From: M3007 sp044230315
Lineage (GTDB): Bacteria > Bacteroidota > Bacteroidia > Chitinophagales > Saprospiraceae
Length of the DNA stretch: 64,000 nucleotides
NCBI GenBank assembly: GCA_044230315.1
Contig: JBGARJ010000002.1
Span: 1-64,000, forward strand
Direction: 5' to 3'
Below the pieces are notes generated by a model that searched no databases, was not told the DNA's origin, and saw only the letters and a list, made by a program, of their open reading frames with translations. Of this stretch, positions 27,901 through 36,702 are shown piece by piece (the first letter of the stretch is position 1; every line of letters starts with the position of its first letter). The translations under genes and the position numbers were made by a program.

Positions 27901-29093
27901 CGCAGCTCCAGCACGAACCAGATCCGCGTGATCAGCACGACGATGACCAGGAGGACCACAAAAATGAATAGCAGTAAATCAAGCAGTGCAATACCCGGGA
28001 AAAAAAACGTGATCCCCGCGATCAGGCCGGCAGCCCCGGTCAGGGCGGGTTGAATCACTTTTTTGGCTTTTCCGTATTCCGCCGGATAAAGCAGGTTGCG
28101 CGTAAGGCCGATCATGCTCAGCAGGAACAGCGCGAGGCCTGCGCCAAAAATCAACATGGGCATCCGTACCGGGGCGCTGGCAAACTGCTGCATGTTTTGG
28201 AGCAGAACGGAGAACGTAGCGCCGACGATCCCCAGCGAAGCAAGCGTGGGGATATAGAGAAATATAAACACCTGACCGTGCAGAAACCCGTGCCGGCATT
28301 CACGGTCGGCGATAAGGGCGAAAAAGATCCACCACAGGGCAAATACGATCAGGATACCCAGGGCAAAACAGGTCCACACCACTGCCGGTATTTCTGTATA
28401 GGCGCCCACGCCGTTGATCACCCCCAGTATGTTTTCGCCGAACACGATGATGGTGAACAGGCCCAGGCGCTCCACCATACTCATCGACAGGTTGAATTCG
28501 GCATTTTTATGTTTCAGCCGCTGGTAGTTCAGAAACGGCGGCAGGTGGTTCAGCCCCAGCACCAGCCAGAACAAGCCTTCGTTGTAGGGCGAGGGCGCCA
28601 GCGGGCTCAGCAGCAGCACGACAAACGCGGCGAAGTAACAGGAAACGTAGGGGACGCTCAATTTCCGGTGGTTTTTGTCGTAAATGCCGACGCTCCACCA
28701 CAGGTACGTGATAAAGCCCTGCAAAATGGCAAAGCATATCGTGGTGCGGTAGGTAAAAATCGCTTCCGGGTTCCCGAGCGATACGCCCAGCGCCGCCACG
28801 GCCATCATTTGCCAGAGCGTCATGAACCGGGTCCGGATGCCGGGGCTGCCGTGCAAGTCGTGGTATTGGCTGCCGTTCGACCAGCCCCAAAACGTCATGA
28901 TGAACAGGTACACGTAGTTCACCATTCCGTGCGCGTCGGGGTGCACGGCCAGGTGGTGGGTGATGCGCGAGATGACGATGACGTAAACGAGATCGTAAAA
29001 TAATTCCAGCCAGCTGATCTTCCGTTCTTCGATCGTGGTCGAGAATTTTTTCGGTGGGCCCCACCAGATGTTGTAGTTTTTTTTCGACTCCAT
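27867..29093 (-). CDS. ltrA: Low temperature requirement protein A (LtrA) family membrane protein
   Basis: This 408-residue integral membrane protein has about ten to eleven hydrophobic segments. The diagnostic LtrA opening lies near residues 27-48: ISWLELFYDLVYVIVISRI (the W-x-E-L-F-x-D-L-x-x-V pattern), followed by H-H-L. Later come FGENILGVINGVGAY near residue 215-230 and RECRHGFLHGQVF, which keep the family order of the F-G-E and H-x-x-x-H motifs. The first member was linked to growth at low temperature in Listeria, but the biochemical role of the family is unknown. It is convergent with the adhesin gene. A possible -7 box (TACCTTTC on the minus strand, 29160-29167) lies about 70 bases upstream. 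Confidence 0.85.
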   Translation of the reverse strand: MESKKNYNIWWGPPKKFSTTIEERKISWLELFYDLVYVIVISRITHHLAVHPDAHGMVNYVYLFIMTFWGWSNGSQYHDLHGSPGIRTRFMTLWQMMAVAALGVSLGNPEAIFTYRTTICFAILQGFITYLWWSVGIYDKNHRKLSVPYVSCYFAAFVVLLLSPLAPSPYNEGLFWLVLGLNHLPPFLNYQRLKHKNAEFNLSMSMVERLGLFTIIVFGENILGVINGVGAYTEIPAVVWTCFALGILIVFALWWIFFALIADRECRHGFLHGQVFIFLYIPTLASLGIVGATFSVLLQNMQQFASAPVRMPMLIFGAGLALFLLSMIGLTRNLLYPAEYGKAKKVIQPALTGAAGLIAGITFFFPGIALLDLLLFIFVVLLVIVVLITRIWFVLELRRIAARNDSGP

Positions 29094-29693
29094 GTGTCGG
29101 CATTTTCGTTCCGGTACTTGGGTTGGGCTGGTGCAACTGCTCAGCCGGTGACGTGGGGCGAAAGGTAGGGGAATGATTTATTCGTAGTTTCTATGTTAAA
29201 ACATTTACGGGTATAGGCATTGACATTCTGCCATACCCCTCCAGTATTGTGGTTCGGGCACGGTAGGTATGGGCGCCACACCAGAGAAATACGCGCGGTA
29301 GCCCTGTCTTGAATGATGAAATTTGCCATTCGCAGGTGCTGAGAAAATTCATTCTTCCCGGATACGGGTATCCCTTTCGCTTCAAAAGCGCACACGAAGA
29401 AATCGATCTGGTACAAAACACAGATAGGATACATTGGTCAAGCCGCTGTATCCCGCGCTTGAAAACCGGTATACATGCGCACAAACTTTATTTTCGGACA
29501 CATTTTTCATAAACACCTTATTTTCAGCAACTTAAATCCGGATATATGGATTTTTTATGCAAACTCAAAATGCTGTATATCGAAAGTATATAGGTCTATT
29601 TCGAATTAAAAAAACTAATTTCACAGGACAATAAAAATTTTATTTCTCCATCGACCAACATCACAAAATACTTAACCAAATAAGAAAGATTTG
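29094..29693. other. 600-base intergenic region upstream of the glucan locus
   Basis: No protein of credible composition is encoded on either strand. The part nearest the glucan locus (about 29500-29690) is very AT-rich and is where the promoter and regulator sites of that locus would be expected. An exact TAnnTTTG box was not found. A likely -7 element for the divergent ltrA gene (TACCTTTC, minus strand 29160-29167) is on the other side. Confidence 0.4.
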
Positions 29694-32600
29694 ATGAAAA
29701 ATCTACTCTTACACTCGGTGCTGCTGCTTTGGGCAGTAATACTCCATGCACAGGCGGACAAGGTTTCCGTGGTGCGACAAGACCAGGGCATGAAGTTGCA
29801 GGTGAATGGAAAAGACTTCATTATTAACGGTATGAACTGGGATTACTATCCTATCGGTACCACCTATACCTATAGTTTATGGAAGCAGCCGGACGATATT
29901 ATTCGGGCGGCTTTGGATGAGGAAATGTCCCTGCTAAAGAGTATGGGCGTAAACGCCATACGCCAGTATTCTGGAGTGCCCGCCAAGTGGATAACCTATA
30001 TCTATGAAAAGTATGGCATTTACACGGTGCTCAACCATGCTTTCGGTCGGTACGGACTCACATTGGACGGGGTATGGGTGGCCAATACGGAGTACTCCGA
30101 TCCACGTGTACGTGAACGCTTACTCCGGGAAGCGCAGGAAATGGTGGAGGCCTACAAAAATACACCCGGACTTTTGCTTTATCTGTTGGGTAATGAGAAT
30201 AACTACGGTCTTTTCTGGGAAGGCGCCGAAACGGAAGATATTCCCCAGAAAGATCGGAAGTCGACCATCCGGGCAGAAGCGATGTATCAATTGTTCAATG
30301 ATGCCGTCCTCCAGATGAAAGGCCTTGATAAATCGCACCCGGTAGCGATTTGCAACGGTGATTTGCTGTTTTTGGATATTATCGCACGGCGGTGCCCGGA
30401 TGTGGACATATTAGGCGTCAATATGTATCGAGGCGTTTCGTTCGGCGATGGGTTTGAGCGCGTAAAAAAAGAATATGGGAAACCCCTGATGTTCACCGAG
30501 TTTGGCGCCGACGCTTTCAATGCGCTTACCAATAGTGAGGACCAGCAATCGCAGGCCTACTACATGGTAGGAAACTGGAAAGAAATATATGAAAATGCGG
30601 CCGGGTTGGGCAACGCCGGAAACGCCATCGGCGGTTTCACCTTTCAGTTCAGCGACGGCTGGTGGAAGTTCGGACAAACCAGTAATCTGGATGTACACGA
30701 CAACAATGCCTCCTGGTCGAACGGCGGCTACCTCAGCGATTATACGCCCGGTGAGAATAACATGAACGAGGAATGGTTTGGTGTTTGTGCAAAAGGGCCC
30801 ACCGATGAACGCGGCCTTTACCATTTGTACCCCCGCGCCGCCTTTTATGCCCTGAAGGATGCGCATGCCATCAATCCCTATGCCAGTGGCGTCACCGCAG
30901 AATCGATCAACCGATATTTTTCGCAAATCCAGTTGACAGATGCGGTAATAAAAGCCCGGGGAGACAAGGCTGCGCTCGAAATCGAACGATCCGGCAAGAT
31001 CCGGCTCAGCCGATTAAGCGCCGATTTGAGCACGTTCAATACCGGCGGGGAACTAATCTCGACCCCCAAAAAGGCCGATCCGGAAAAGGAAGTGTATCCT
31101 AATCAATTGGGGTTCGATCACATGGAGTCTTTTTTCGTAGGTGTGGCCGCGAATCCGGCGCCGAACCTGCGGGCCAACGTAGAAGTAAATATGCTGGGCA
31201 ATGTAGCGCAAAATCCCATAAATGAAATATTTTATGAAAACCGGGGCCGCCCAGTCGTAGTGAACACCCCCAACGGACCGGTCAATTTGAGCGACGTCAA
31301 CCGCTTCCAGGTGTACCGCGCAGATATCACCTGGAGCCACAAAGACTTTGATCTGACGGGCTTCTACCGGACCGGCCATTACCATTGGGGTTATGAAGGC
31401 GATTTTTTCGGCCTGTACCCGGAGGCGAATTATGGCCCAAACATCGATATTTATAACGGGCAAGCTCCGCTGGGATTCGAACTGAACGGCAAACGCAAGT
31501 TGAAGGGTTTAAAAATTGCCATGGGACCCGAACTGTGGTGGGGCGCTAACCCCGCCGTCTTGGTCAAATACAGCCGGAAGTTGGGCGGTATCGACCTGAC
31601 CGGTATCTTTCATGAAGATCTGGAGCAACGGGGCACGGCAGAAAGTTCGTTCGCCATACCGGCGCCCAAGACACGCAGGGCCACCCTGCACGCAAAAACC
31701 AAGTTAGGCAAGCTGGGCCTTGAATTGGGTGGAATTTGGGGTGGGCAACCCCTCAACGGCCGTACCTTCCAGATTGCTGACGGGTCAAGAGGCGACTACG
31801 CCATTTATCAGGATGTGATCAAACCGGAGGATAATTGGGGGGGCAAGATGAAGATGACCTTCTCAAAAGGCCGGTTCAACTGGTATGCGCAAGCCGCCGC
31901 CATGGCGCTAGTAGCAAGCGGCGGCGCCGATTATACCAAAACATTTACCGGCTGGCGCCTCAAAGACAGCGGAAGCGGAAATCAATACAATTTCCTGAGC
32001 GGCTTTACCTATTCGGTTGGCGATTTCCAACTGGCCCCCAACTTCTTGTGGCAGCGCCCGATCGAGGGTCCTATCCCGGCCGATGTGCCGGCGCCAGGCC
32101 GGCCCCGGAATATCCTCGACGATCCTTTTTCCGTTCGGGTAAACCGCAAAACTGTGGCTGGGGAACTGCTGATCACGTACGACCCGACGCCAGCCACCTG
32201 GATGTACGACTGGGATAACGACCGTTCCGAAGATGCCCGCCTGGCAGCAAGCAGCGGGTTCGTCTACCGGCATCTTCCAACAGTTCAGGACGCAGCAATC
32301 GGCATCCTGCCTGACGGCCGCACCACCTTCGCCTTCCCCGGCTCGGCGCCAGCCCACGATTTGTGGGAAGCTTACGCCCGCATCGTGTCCAAATTAAATC
32401 CGGACCTGGGGTTTATTGCCAACGTATACGTCGGAAACGCCCAGGCCAACGGCAACGACACCCGAACCATCCAACGTTTCGGCGTCGATTTGCGGATGGT
32501 TTACAAAAGCGTCAAACTGGTTTCTGCTGTGAAATTCAACGATTGGGGTCCGTATGATTATCACCGCGATTTCAACCTCACCTTTCCCCAACAATTGATG

Positions 32601-32828
32601 CTGGATATTTCCACCACCCTGGGCAAACCCAACTGGCTTGATCTGCCCAATACGAGTATCGGTGTGCAGGGGCTCTATCGCACCCTGAACCGCTATTCGC
32701 CGCGGTACTGCCCTGCGTATTCCATCAATGCGGCCGGCGAACTGGTGTGCGACCCCACTGCCCCGGGCTATGGCAATGGCAATGAATGGGAAATCCGGAC
32801 CTATTTACGCATCAATATCTTCCAATAG
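29694..32828 (+). CDS. Clan-A glycoside hydrolase fused to a predicted outer-membrane beta-barrel
   Basis: This 1044-residue exported protein has a signal peptide MKNLLLHSVLLLWAVILHAQ. Residues about 25-410 form a TIM-barrel glycosidase related to GH2/GH5-like clan A: FIINGMNWDYYPIGTTY, then the acid/base motif LLGNENNYG (E168) and the nucleophile motif LMFTEFGAD (E269). Residues about 470-1044 have alternating polar/hydrophobic strands separated by Gly/Asn/Asp turns (for example FQVYRADITWSHKDFDLTGF and IGVQGLYRTLNRYSPRY). The chain ends EIRTYLRINIF-Q, like an outer-membrane barrel with an aromatic C-terminal strand. This suggests a surface or periplasmic glycanase anchored by its own barrel. 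It is the first gene of the glucan locus, 27 bases before the binding lipoprotein. The exact GH family is uncertain, and the barrel is an inference from strand pattern. Confidence 0.75.
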   Translation: MKNLLLHSVLLLWAVILHAQADKVSVVRQDQGMKLQVNGKDFIINGMNWDYYPIGTTYTYSLWKQPDDIIRAALDEEMSLLKSMGVNAIRQYSGVPAKWITYIYEKYGIYTVLNHAFGRYGLTLDGVWVANTEYSDPRVRERLLREAQEMVEAYKNTPGLLLYLLGNENNYGLFWEGAETEDIPQKDRKSTIRAEAMYQLFNDAVLQMKGLDKSHPVAICNGDLLFLDIIARRCPDVDILGVNMYRGVSFGDGFERVKKEYGKPLMFTEFGADAFNALTNSEDQQSQAYYMVGNWKEIYENAAGLGNAGNAIGGFTFQFSDGWWKFGQTSNLDVHDNNASWSNGGYLSDYTPGENNMNEEWFGVCAKGPTDERGLYHLYPRAAFYALKDAHAINPYASGVTAESINRYFSQIQLTDAVIKARGDKAALEIERSGKIRLSRLSADLSTFNTGGELISTPKKADPEKEVYPNQLGFDHMESFFVGVAANPAPNLRANVEVNMLGNVAQNPINEIFYENRGRPVVVNTPNGPVNLSDVNRFQVYRADITWSHKDFDLTGFYRTGHYHWGYEGDFFGLYPEANYGPNIDIYNGQAPLGFELNGKRKLKGLKIAMGPELWWGANPAVLVKYSRKLGGIDLTGIFHEDLEQRGTAESSFAIPAPKTRRATLHAKTKLGKLGLELGGIWGGQPLNGRTFQIADGSRGDYAIYQDVIKPEDNWGGKMKMTFSKGRFNWYAQAAAMALVASGGADYTKTFTGWRLKDSGSGNQYNFLSGFTYSVGDFQLAPNFLWQRPIEGPIPADVPAPGRPRNILDDPFSVRVNRKTVAGELLITYDPTPATWMYDWDNDRSEDARLAASSGFVYRHLPTVQDAAIGILPDGRTTFAFPGSAPAHDLWEAYARIVSKLNPDLGFIANVYVGNAQANGNDTRTIQRFGVDLRMVYKSVKLVSAVKFNDWGPYDYHRDFNLTFPQQLMLDISTTLGKPNWLDLPNTSIGVQGLYRTLNRYSPRYCPAYSINAAGELVCDPTAPGYGNGNEWEIRTYLRINIFQ

Positions 32829-32855
32829 TCCTCACCTTTCTTAAGCTATTCACCG

Positions 32856-35228
32856 ATGAAACATACCTATCTCTATCCAATTGCCGGTCTTATTTTGGCT
32901 ATCGCCACGCTTTTCTTTAGCTGTAAAAGAGACTTGAGCGATTTGGATCCCGCATCCTTCCCCACAACCGCCGAAGTTTTTATCGATGCCTTTAGCCCCG
33001 ACATGGGCTACGCCGCCTTTGGCGGCTCGGATGTACGGGCGTTTACCGTAGATACGGATGTAAAGTACAAAGGCACGGCTTCCATGCGCATATCCGTTCC
33101 GGATTATGACGACCCTGCCGGCGCTTATGCCGGAGGTGTGTACTACAGCAATTCCGGACGCGACCTCTCCGGCTACAATGCGCTCACATTTTGGGCCAAA
33201 GCCTCCAAAGCTGCTTCAATAGACCTGATCGGCTTTGGCAACGACTTGGGCGAAAACAAATATCAGGCAGCTATTGCCGGACTGGAAATAAATACCAATT
33301 GGAAAAAATATTATATCCCTATCCCAGACGCCGCCAAACTCAAGGCCGAGCGCGGGCTGCTGTTTTTCTCAGAGGGCCCTGAAAACGGCAAAGGGTATAC
33401 TTTCTGGATTGATGAGGTGCGGTTCGAAAAGCTGGGAACGATCGCGCATGCCCGATCAGGCATTCTGGAGGGTGCAGACGTAACCGAAAACGCCGAAACC
33501 GGCAATACCTTCAACATTCAGGGGTATGCCGTGGCCAATTTGCCGAATGGCGTAGACCAACGCGTAGAAGCCGCGCCGGAATATTTTGATTTTGTATCGA
33601 CCAATGCCAGCGTGGCCAGCGTAAGTGCTACCGGTGTGGTAAAAGTAATGGACGCCGGCACGGCCGTGATCAGCGCTACCCTGGCCGGAACGAAATCGGA
33701 AGGCTCTTTGACGATCGTGTCGAAAGGGGCGCCCATCTTGCCAAAGGTTGCTGCGCCTACCCCATCGGTACCCGCCAACAAGGTGATTTCCGTTTTTAGC
33801 AATGCCTATGATAATGTACCGGTCGATTTTTTCAATGGTTATTGGCAATACTCCACTGCCCAAAGCTTCGATATACAAGTAAATGGCGACGACATCAAAC
33901 GCTATACCCAGCTGAATTTTGTGGGTATCCAGTTTACGGCTCCTACTATCGACGCCACGGCAATGACGCATTTTCACATGGATATCTGGACGCCTGATCT
34001 GATCGGCGCTTCCACCGTATTTAAAGTGCTTTTAGTGGATATCGGCGCGAATGGGGCCTTTGGCGGCGGCGACGATTCGTCGCATGAAATTACAATTGGC
34101 AGTACGATGCTCGCAACCGAATCCTGGATAAGCCTCGATATCCCCTTAAGCAGTTTTACGGGTTTGACTTCCAGGGCGCACCTGGCTCAAATCGTGCTGT
34201 CCGGCGATTTGCCCAATCTTTTTGTAGACAACATTTATTTCTACGACAACGGTAGCAGCAGCAATGGTCCGGCAGTCGCCGCGCCTACGCCCACAAAAAA
34301 CCCGGCGAACGTGCTTTCCGTTTTCAGCGATGCCTATACCAATATCCCGGGCACCGATTTTAACCCCAATTGGGGGCAGGCTACCACCGTTACGCAAGTG
34401 CAGGTTGCCGGCAACAACACCCTGCGCTATGCAGGCCTCAACTACCAGGGCATTCAACTGGGCAGCAACCAGAACGTGTCGGGGATGGATTATTTGCACA
34501 TCGATTTCTGGACAGCCAACTCATCTTCACTCAATGTCTATCTGATCAGCCCGGGGCCGAAGGAATCGCCATTCGCACTCGCTGTGCCCACGGCCGGGTG
34601 GTCCAGCGTGGATATCCCGCTATCCGCCTTTTCGGGGGTGAACCTTTCAGATGTCATCCAGATGAAGTTTGACGGGAACGGCACCATTTATCTGGACAAT
34701 ATTTTCTTTTACAAAGGGGGAAGCGCTACAGAACCCGCCGTGGCAGCCCCAACGCCGACGCTTCCACAGGCAAATGTAATTTCGCTCTTTAGCGAGGCCT
34801 ACAATAATGTACCCGTCGACATCTGGCGTACCGATTGGTCATCTGCCACCTTCGAGGATGTGTCTATAGCCGGTAATGCAGCGAAAAAATATTCCGCGCT
34901 TGATTTTGTTGGTATCGAGACGGTAGCCAACCCGATTAACGCGTCCGGCATGACACATTTTCACATCGACGTCTGGTCGGCCGATTTTAACTTTTTCGGT
35001 CTCAAATTAGTCGATTTTGGAGCCAATGGCGCCTTTGGCGGCGGCGATGATGTGGAACATCAGCTCAACTTCGATATGCCCGCCAAAGGGCAGTGGATCA
35101 GCTATGACTTGCCCTTGAGCGACTTCGCAGGACTTACCACCCGGAATCATATAGCGCAGTTTATTCTGGTCGGACGGCCAACAGGAGCCAATACCATTTA
35201 CGTAGACAATTTGTATTTCCATAACTAA
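32856..35228 (+). CDS. Surface glycan-binding lipoprotein with three repeated C-terminal modules
   Basis: This 790-residue lipoprotein has lipobox LFFSC (Cys near residue 23). Domains in order: a galactose-binding-like/CBM sandwich (about residues 40-195, ending WIDEVRFEKL); an Ig-like Big_2 domain (about 235-295, ASVASVSATGVVKVMDAGTA); and three modules of about 150 residues starting near 300, 472 and 628. Each module opens with a P-T-P linker followed by VISVFSNAYDNVPVD or a close variant, and closes with an I-Y-(V/L)-D-N-(I/L)-(Y/F)-F strand. Two further copies are in the secreted protein at 45123-46685. It probably binds beta-glucan at the cell surface, taking the place of SusD/SGBP proteins in this locus. 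It has no catalytic motif. Confidence 0.75.
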   Translation: MKHTYLYPIAGLILAIATLFFSCKRDLSDLDPASFPTTAEVFIDAFSPDMGYAAFGGSDVRAFTVDTDVKYKGTASMRISVPDYDDPAGAYAGGVYYSNSGRDLSGYNALTFWAKASKAASIDLIGFGNDLGENKYQAAIAGLEINTNWKKYYIPIPDAAKLKAERGLLFFSEGPENGKGYTFWIDEVRFEKLGTIAHARSGILEGADVTENAETGNTFNIQGYAVANLPNGVDQRVEAAPEYFDFVSTNASVASVSATGVVKVMDAGTAVISATLAGTKSEGSLTIVSKGAPILPKVAAPTPSVPANKVISVFSNAYDNVPVDFFNGYWQYSTAQSFDIQVNGDDIKRYTQLNFVGIQFTAPTIDATAMTHFHMDIWTPDLIGASTVFKVLLVDIGANGAFGGGDDSSHEITIGSTMLATESWISLDIPLSSFTGLTSRAHLAQIVLSGDLPNLFVDNIYFYDNGSSSNGPAVAAPTPTKNPANVLSVFSDAYTNIPGTDFNPNWGQATTVTQVQVAGNNTLRYAGLNYQGIQLGSNQNVSGMDYLHIDFWTANSSSLNVYLISPGPKESPFALAVPTAGWSSVDIPLSAFSGVNLSDVIQMKFDGNGTIYLDNIFFYKGGSATEPAVAAPTPTLPQANVISLFSEAYNNVPVDIWRTDWSSATFEDVSIAGNAAKKYSALDFVGIETVANPINASGMTHFHIDVWSADFNFFGLKLVDFGANGAFGGGDDVEHQLNFDMPAKGQWISYDLPLSDFAGLTTRNHIAQFILVGRPTGANTIYVDNLYFHN

Positions 35229-35321
35229 TACCTTAAAAACTCCGTGTCTGGTAAATACGATGTTTCGTTGGGTTGGGATGGAAAATGTAAGGCCTGCTGA
35301 TTTTTAAAGGCGGGTCTTGTG

Positions 35322-35342
35322 CCGGCAAGAGACGCTTGCCGG
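35322..35342 (+). other. Intercistronic hairpin before the GH16 gene
   Basis: CCGGCAAG (35322-35329) and CTTGCCGG (35335-35342) form a perfect 8-bp stem with a 5-base loop in the 163-base gap between the binding-protein and GH16 genes. It has no T-run. It could stabilise or process the transcript, or weakly terminate it. Confidence 0.4.
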
Positions 35343-35391
35343 GCAGGCGCTAGTGCGCCAAGTCATTCGTTAACAATCTAGAAATAATATC

Positions 35392-36243
35392 ATGAAATAC
35401 TATATGCTAAAAAGTATTTGCAGCCGCCTCACGGCCGGCTTCCTCTCGGCTGGAATACTCCTCGTCCTGGCCGGTTGCCAAGCAGATGAAGGGCAAATGC
35501 TCGAACAACGCAACTGGCAGCTGGTTTGGAGCGACGATTTCGATGGGGCTGCCGGAACTTCGCCCGATGCCGCGAAATGGACCTTTGACGTTGGTACCGG
35601 CGGCAATGGCTGGGGCAATCAGGAACTTCAGTATTACACTAACCGGCCGGAAAATGCAGCGCTCGACGGGGAAGGTCACCTGGTCATCACAGCCAAAAAG
35701 GAAACCTTTTCAGGCGCTCCGTTCACCTCGGCCCGCATAAAAACTCAAGGCCTTTTTACGCAAGCGTACGGCCGTATCGAAGCCCGGCTAAAAACGCCTT
35801 ACGGACCAGGCCTTTGGCCGGCCTTCTGGATGCTTGGGGCTAATATCGACTCAGCTGGTTGGCCACAATGCGGAGAAATTGACGTTATGGAGATGAGGGG
35901 ACAAGCGCCAAATATTATCAATGGATCGGTACATGGCCCTGGGTATTCGGGCGGCGCTGCTATCACCCGTAGTTTTTCCTTTACGGGCAAGCGATTCGAT
36001 ACGGATTTTCACCTGTTTGCGATAGAATGGGGTAAAGATTATATCGACTATTTTGTAGACGAAACACTCTATCAGCGCATTACACCGGCTGATCTGACCG
36101 GCGAATGGGTATTTGACCATCCCGTTTTCATCCTGTTAAACGTGGCTGTCGGCGGGAATTATGTTGGATTCCCGACTTCACAAACACCGTTTCCACAACG
36201 AATGACGATCGATTATGTGCGCGCCTACCGGGAAGCAAACTAG
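35392..36243 (+). CDS. GH16 family beta-glucanase (laminarinase-like) lipoprotein
   Basis: This 283-residue lipoprotein has lipobox LVLAGC (Cys near residue 29), followed by a single GH16 jelly-roll domain of ordinary length. The retaining catalytic motif is GEIDVMEMRG with nucleophile E162, D164 and acid/base E167. The extra residue in the E-x-D-x-x-E spacing (the Met in VME) is the form seen in laminarinase-type GH16 rather than lichenases. WSDDFDG, YGRIEARLKTPYGPGLWPAF and the terminal DYVRAYRE are also typical. It should cut internal beta-1,3 bonds of laminarin-like or mixed glucans at the outer membrane. It lies within the glucan locus; its stop codon touches an inverted-repeat element. 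Confidence 0.9.
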   Translation: MKYYMLKSICSRLTAGFLSAGILLVLAGCQADEGQMLEQRNWQLVWSDDFDGAAGTSPDAAKWTFDVGTGGNGWGNQELQYYTNRPENAALDGEGHLVITAKKETFSGAPFTSARIKTQGLFTQAYGRIEARLKTPYGPGLWPAFWMLGANIDSAGWPQCGEIDVMEMRGQAPNIINGSVHGPGYSGGAAITRSFSFTGKRFDTDFHLFAIEWGKDYIDYFVDETLYQRITPADLTGEWVFDHPVFILLNVAVGGNYVGFPTSQTPFPQRMTIDYVRAYREAN

Positions 36244-36404
36244 TGGTCGAGGCACTAAACGTTCTGTACCGTTTGAGCAGACGGTTTTAGACTGAGAAAA
36301 GGCGCGACGAGGGCGTGTAGCAGGGTGCTCCATGCCCGAGGAGTAACGCAGTATCCGTTCAAAAAAGGCGTTCAAACGGTACAGAACTTAGTGTCCCAAC
36401 CACT
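36242..36404. repeat. Imperfect ~163-bp inverted-repeat element (MITE/REP-like)
   Basis: The outer arms AGTGGTCGAGGCACTA (36242-36257) and TAGTGTCCCAACCACT (36389-36404) are near-perfect reverse complements. They continue into the inner arms CACTAAACGTTCTGTACCGTTTGA (36253-36276) and TCAAACGGTACAGAACTTAGTG (36372-36393). The 95-base centre codes for nothing recognisable. The left end overlaps the GH16 stop codon. No target-site duplication is evident. Confidence 0.6.
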
Positions 36405-36702
36405 GGCAAATTGCAAAGAATCGCGCACTTTGGATAGGAATAAATTGCCCGGGCAAAACGCCTATCGTGGTCCCGGGACAGGCTCGGAGCGGCACTCATT
36501 TGTAGCATTTCCTGGACTGCAGATCGATTGGGGCGAAAAAGCCGCTCTTAGAAACCGACTGGAATTTCATCGCTGGGCTACAACCGAGAAAAGCTTGCTT
36601 CAGGCAAGGCAACACGTGCTCGGGAAGCCGGCTACGGGTAATCCGGCTATAAATATCAACGCATCCTATACCGAATAACAGGAACGATCTATACCCACAA
36701 TA
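36405..36702. other. Remaining gap between GH16 and the phosphorylase gene
   Basis: A 117-codon open frame crosses this stretch and the repeat before it, but its product has no domain, signal or natural composition. I see no gene here. The sequence may be an old remnant brought in with the inverted-repeat element. Confidence 0.4.

Noticed and set aside
36325..36678. 117-codon open frame between GH16 and the phosphorylase
   Set aside because: Its first third lies inside the inverted-repeat element and the product has no recognisable domain.
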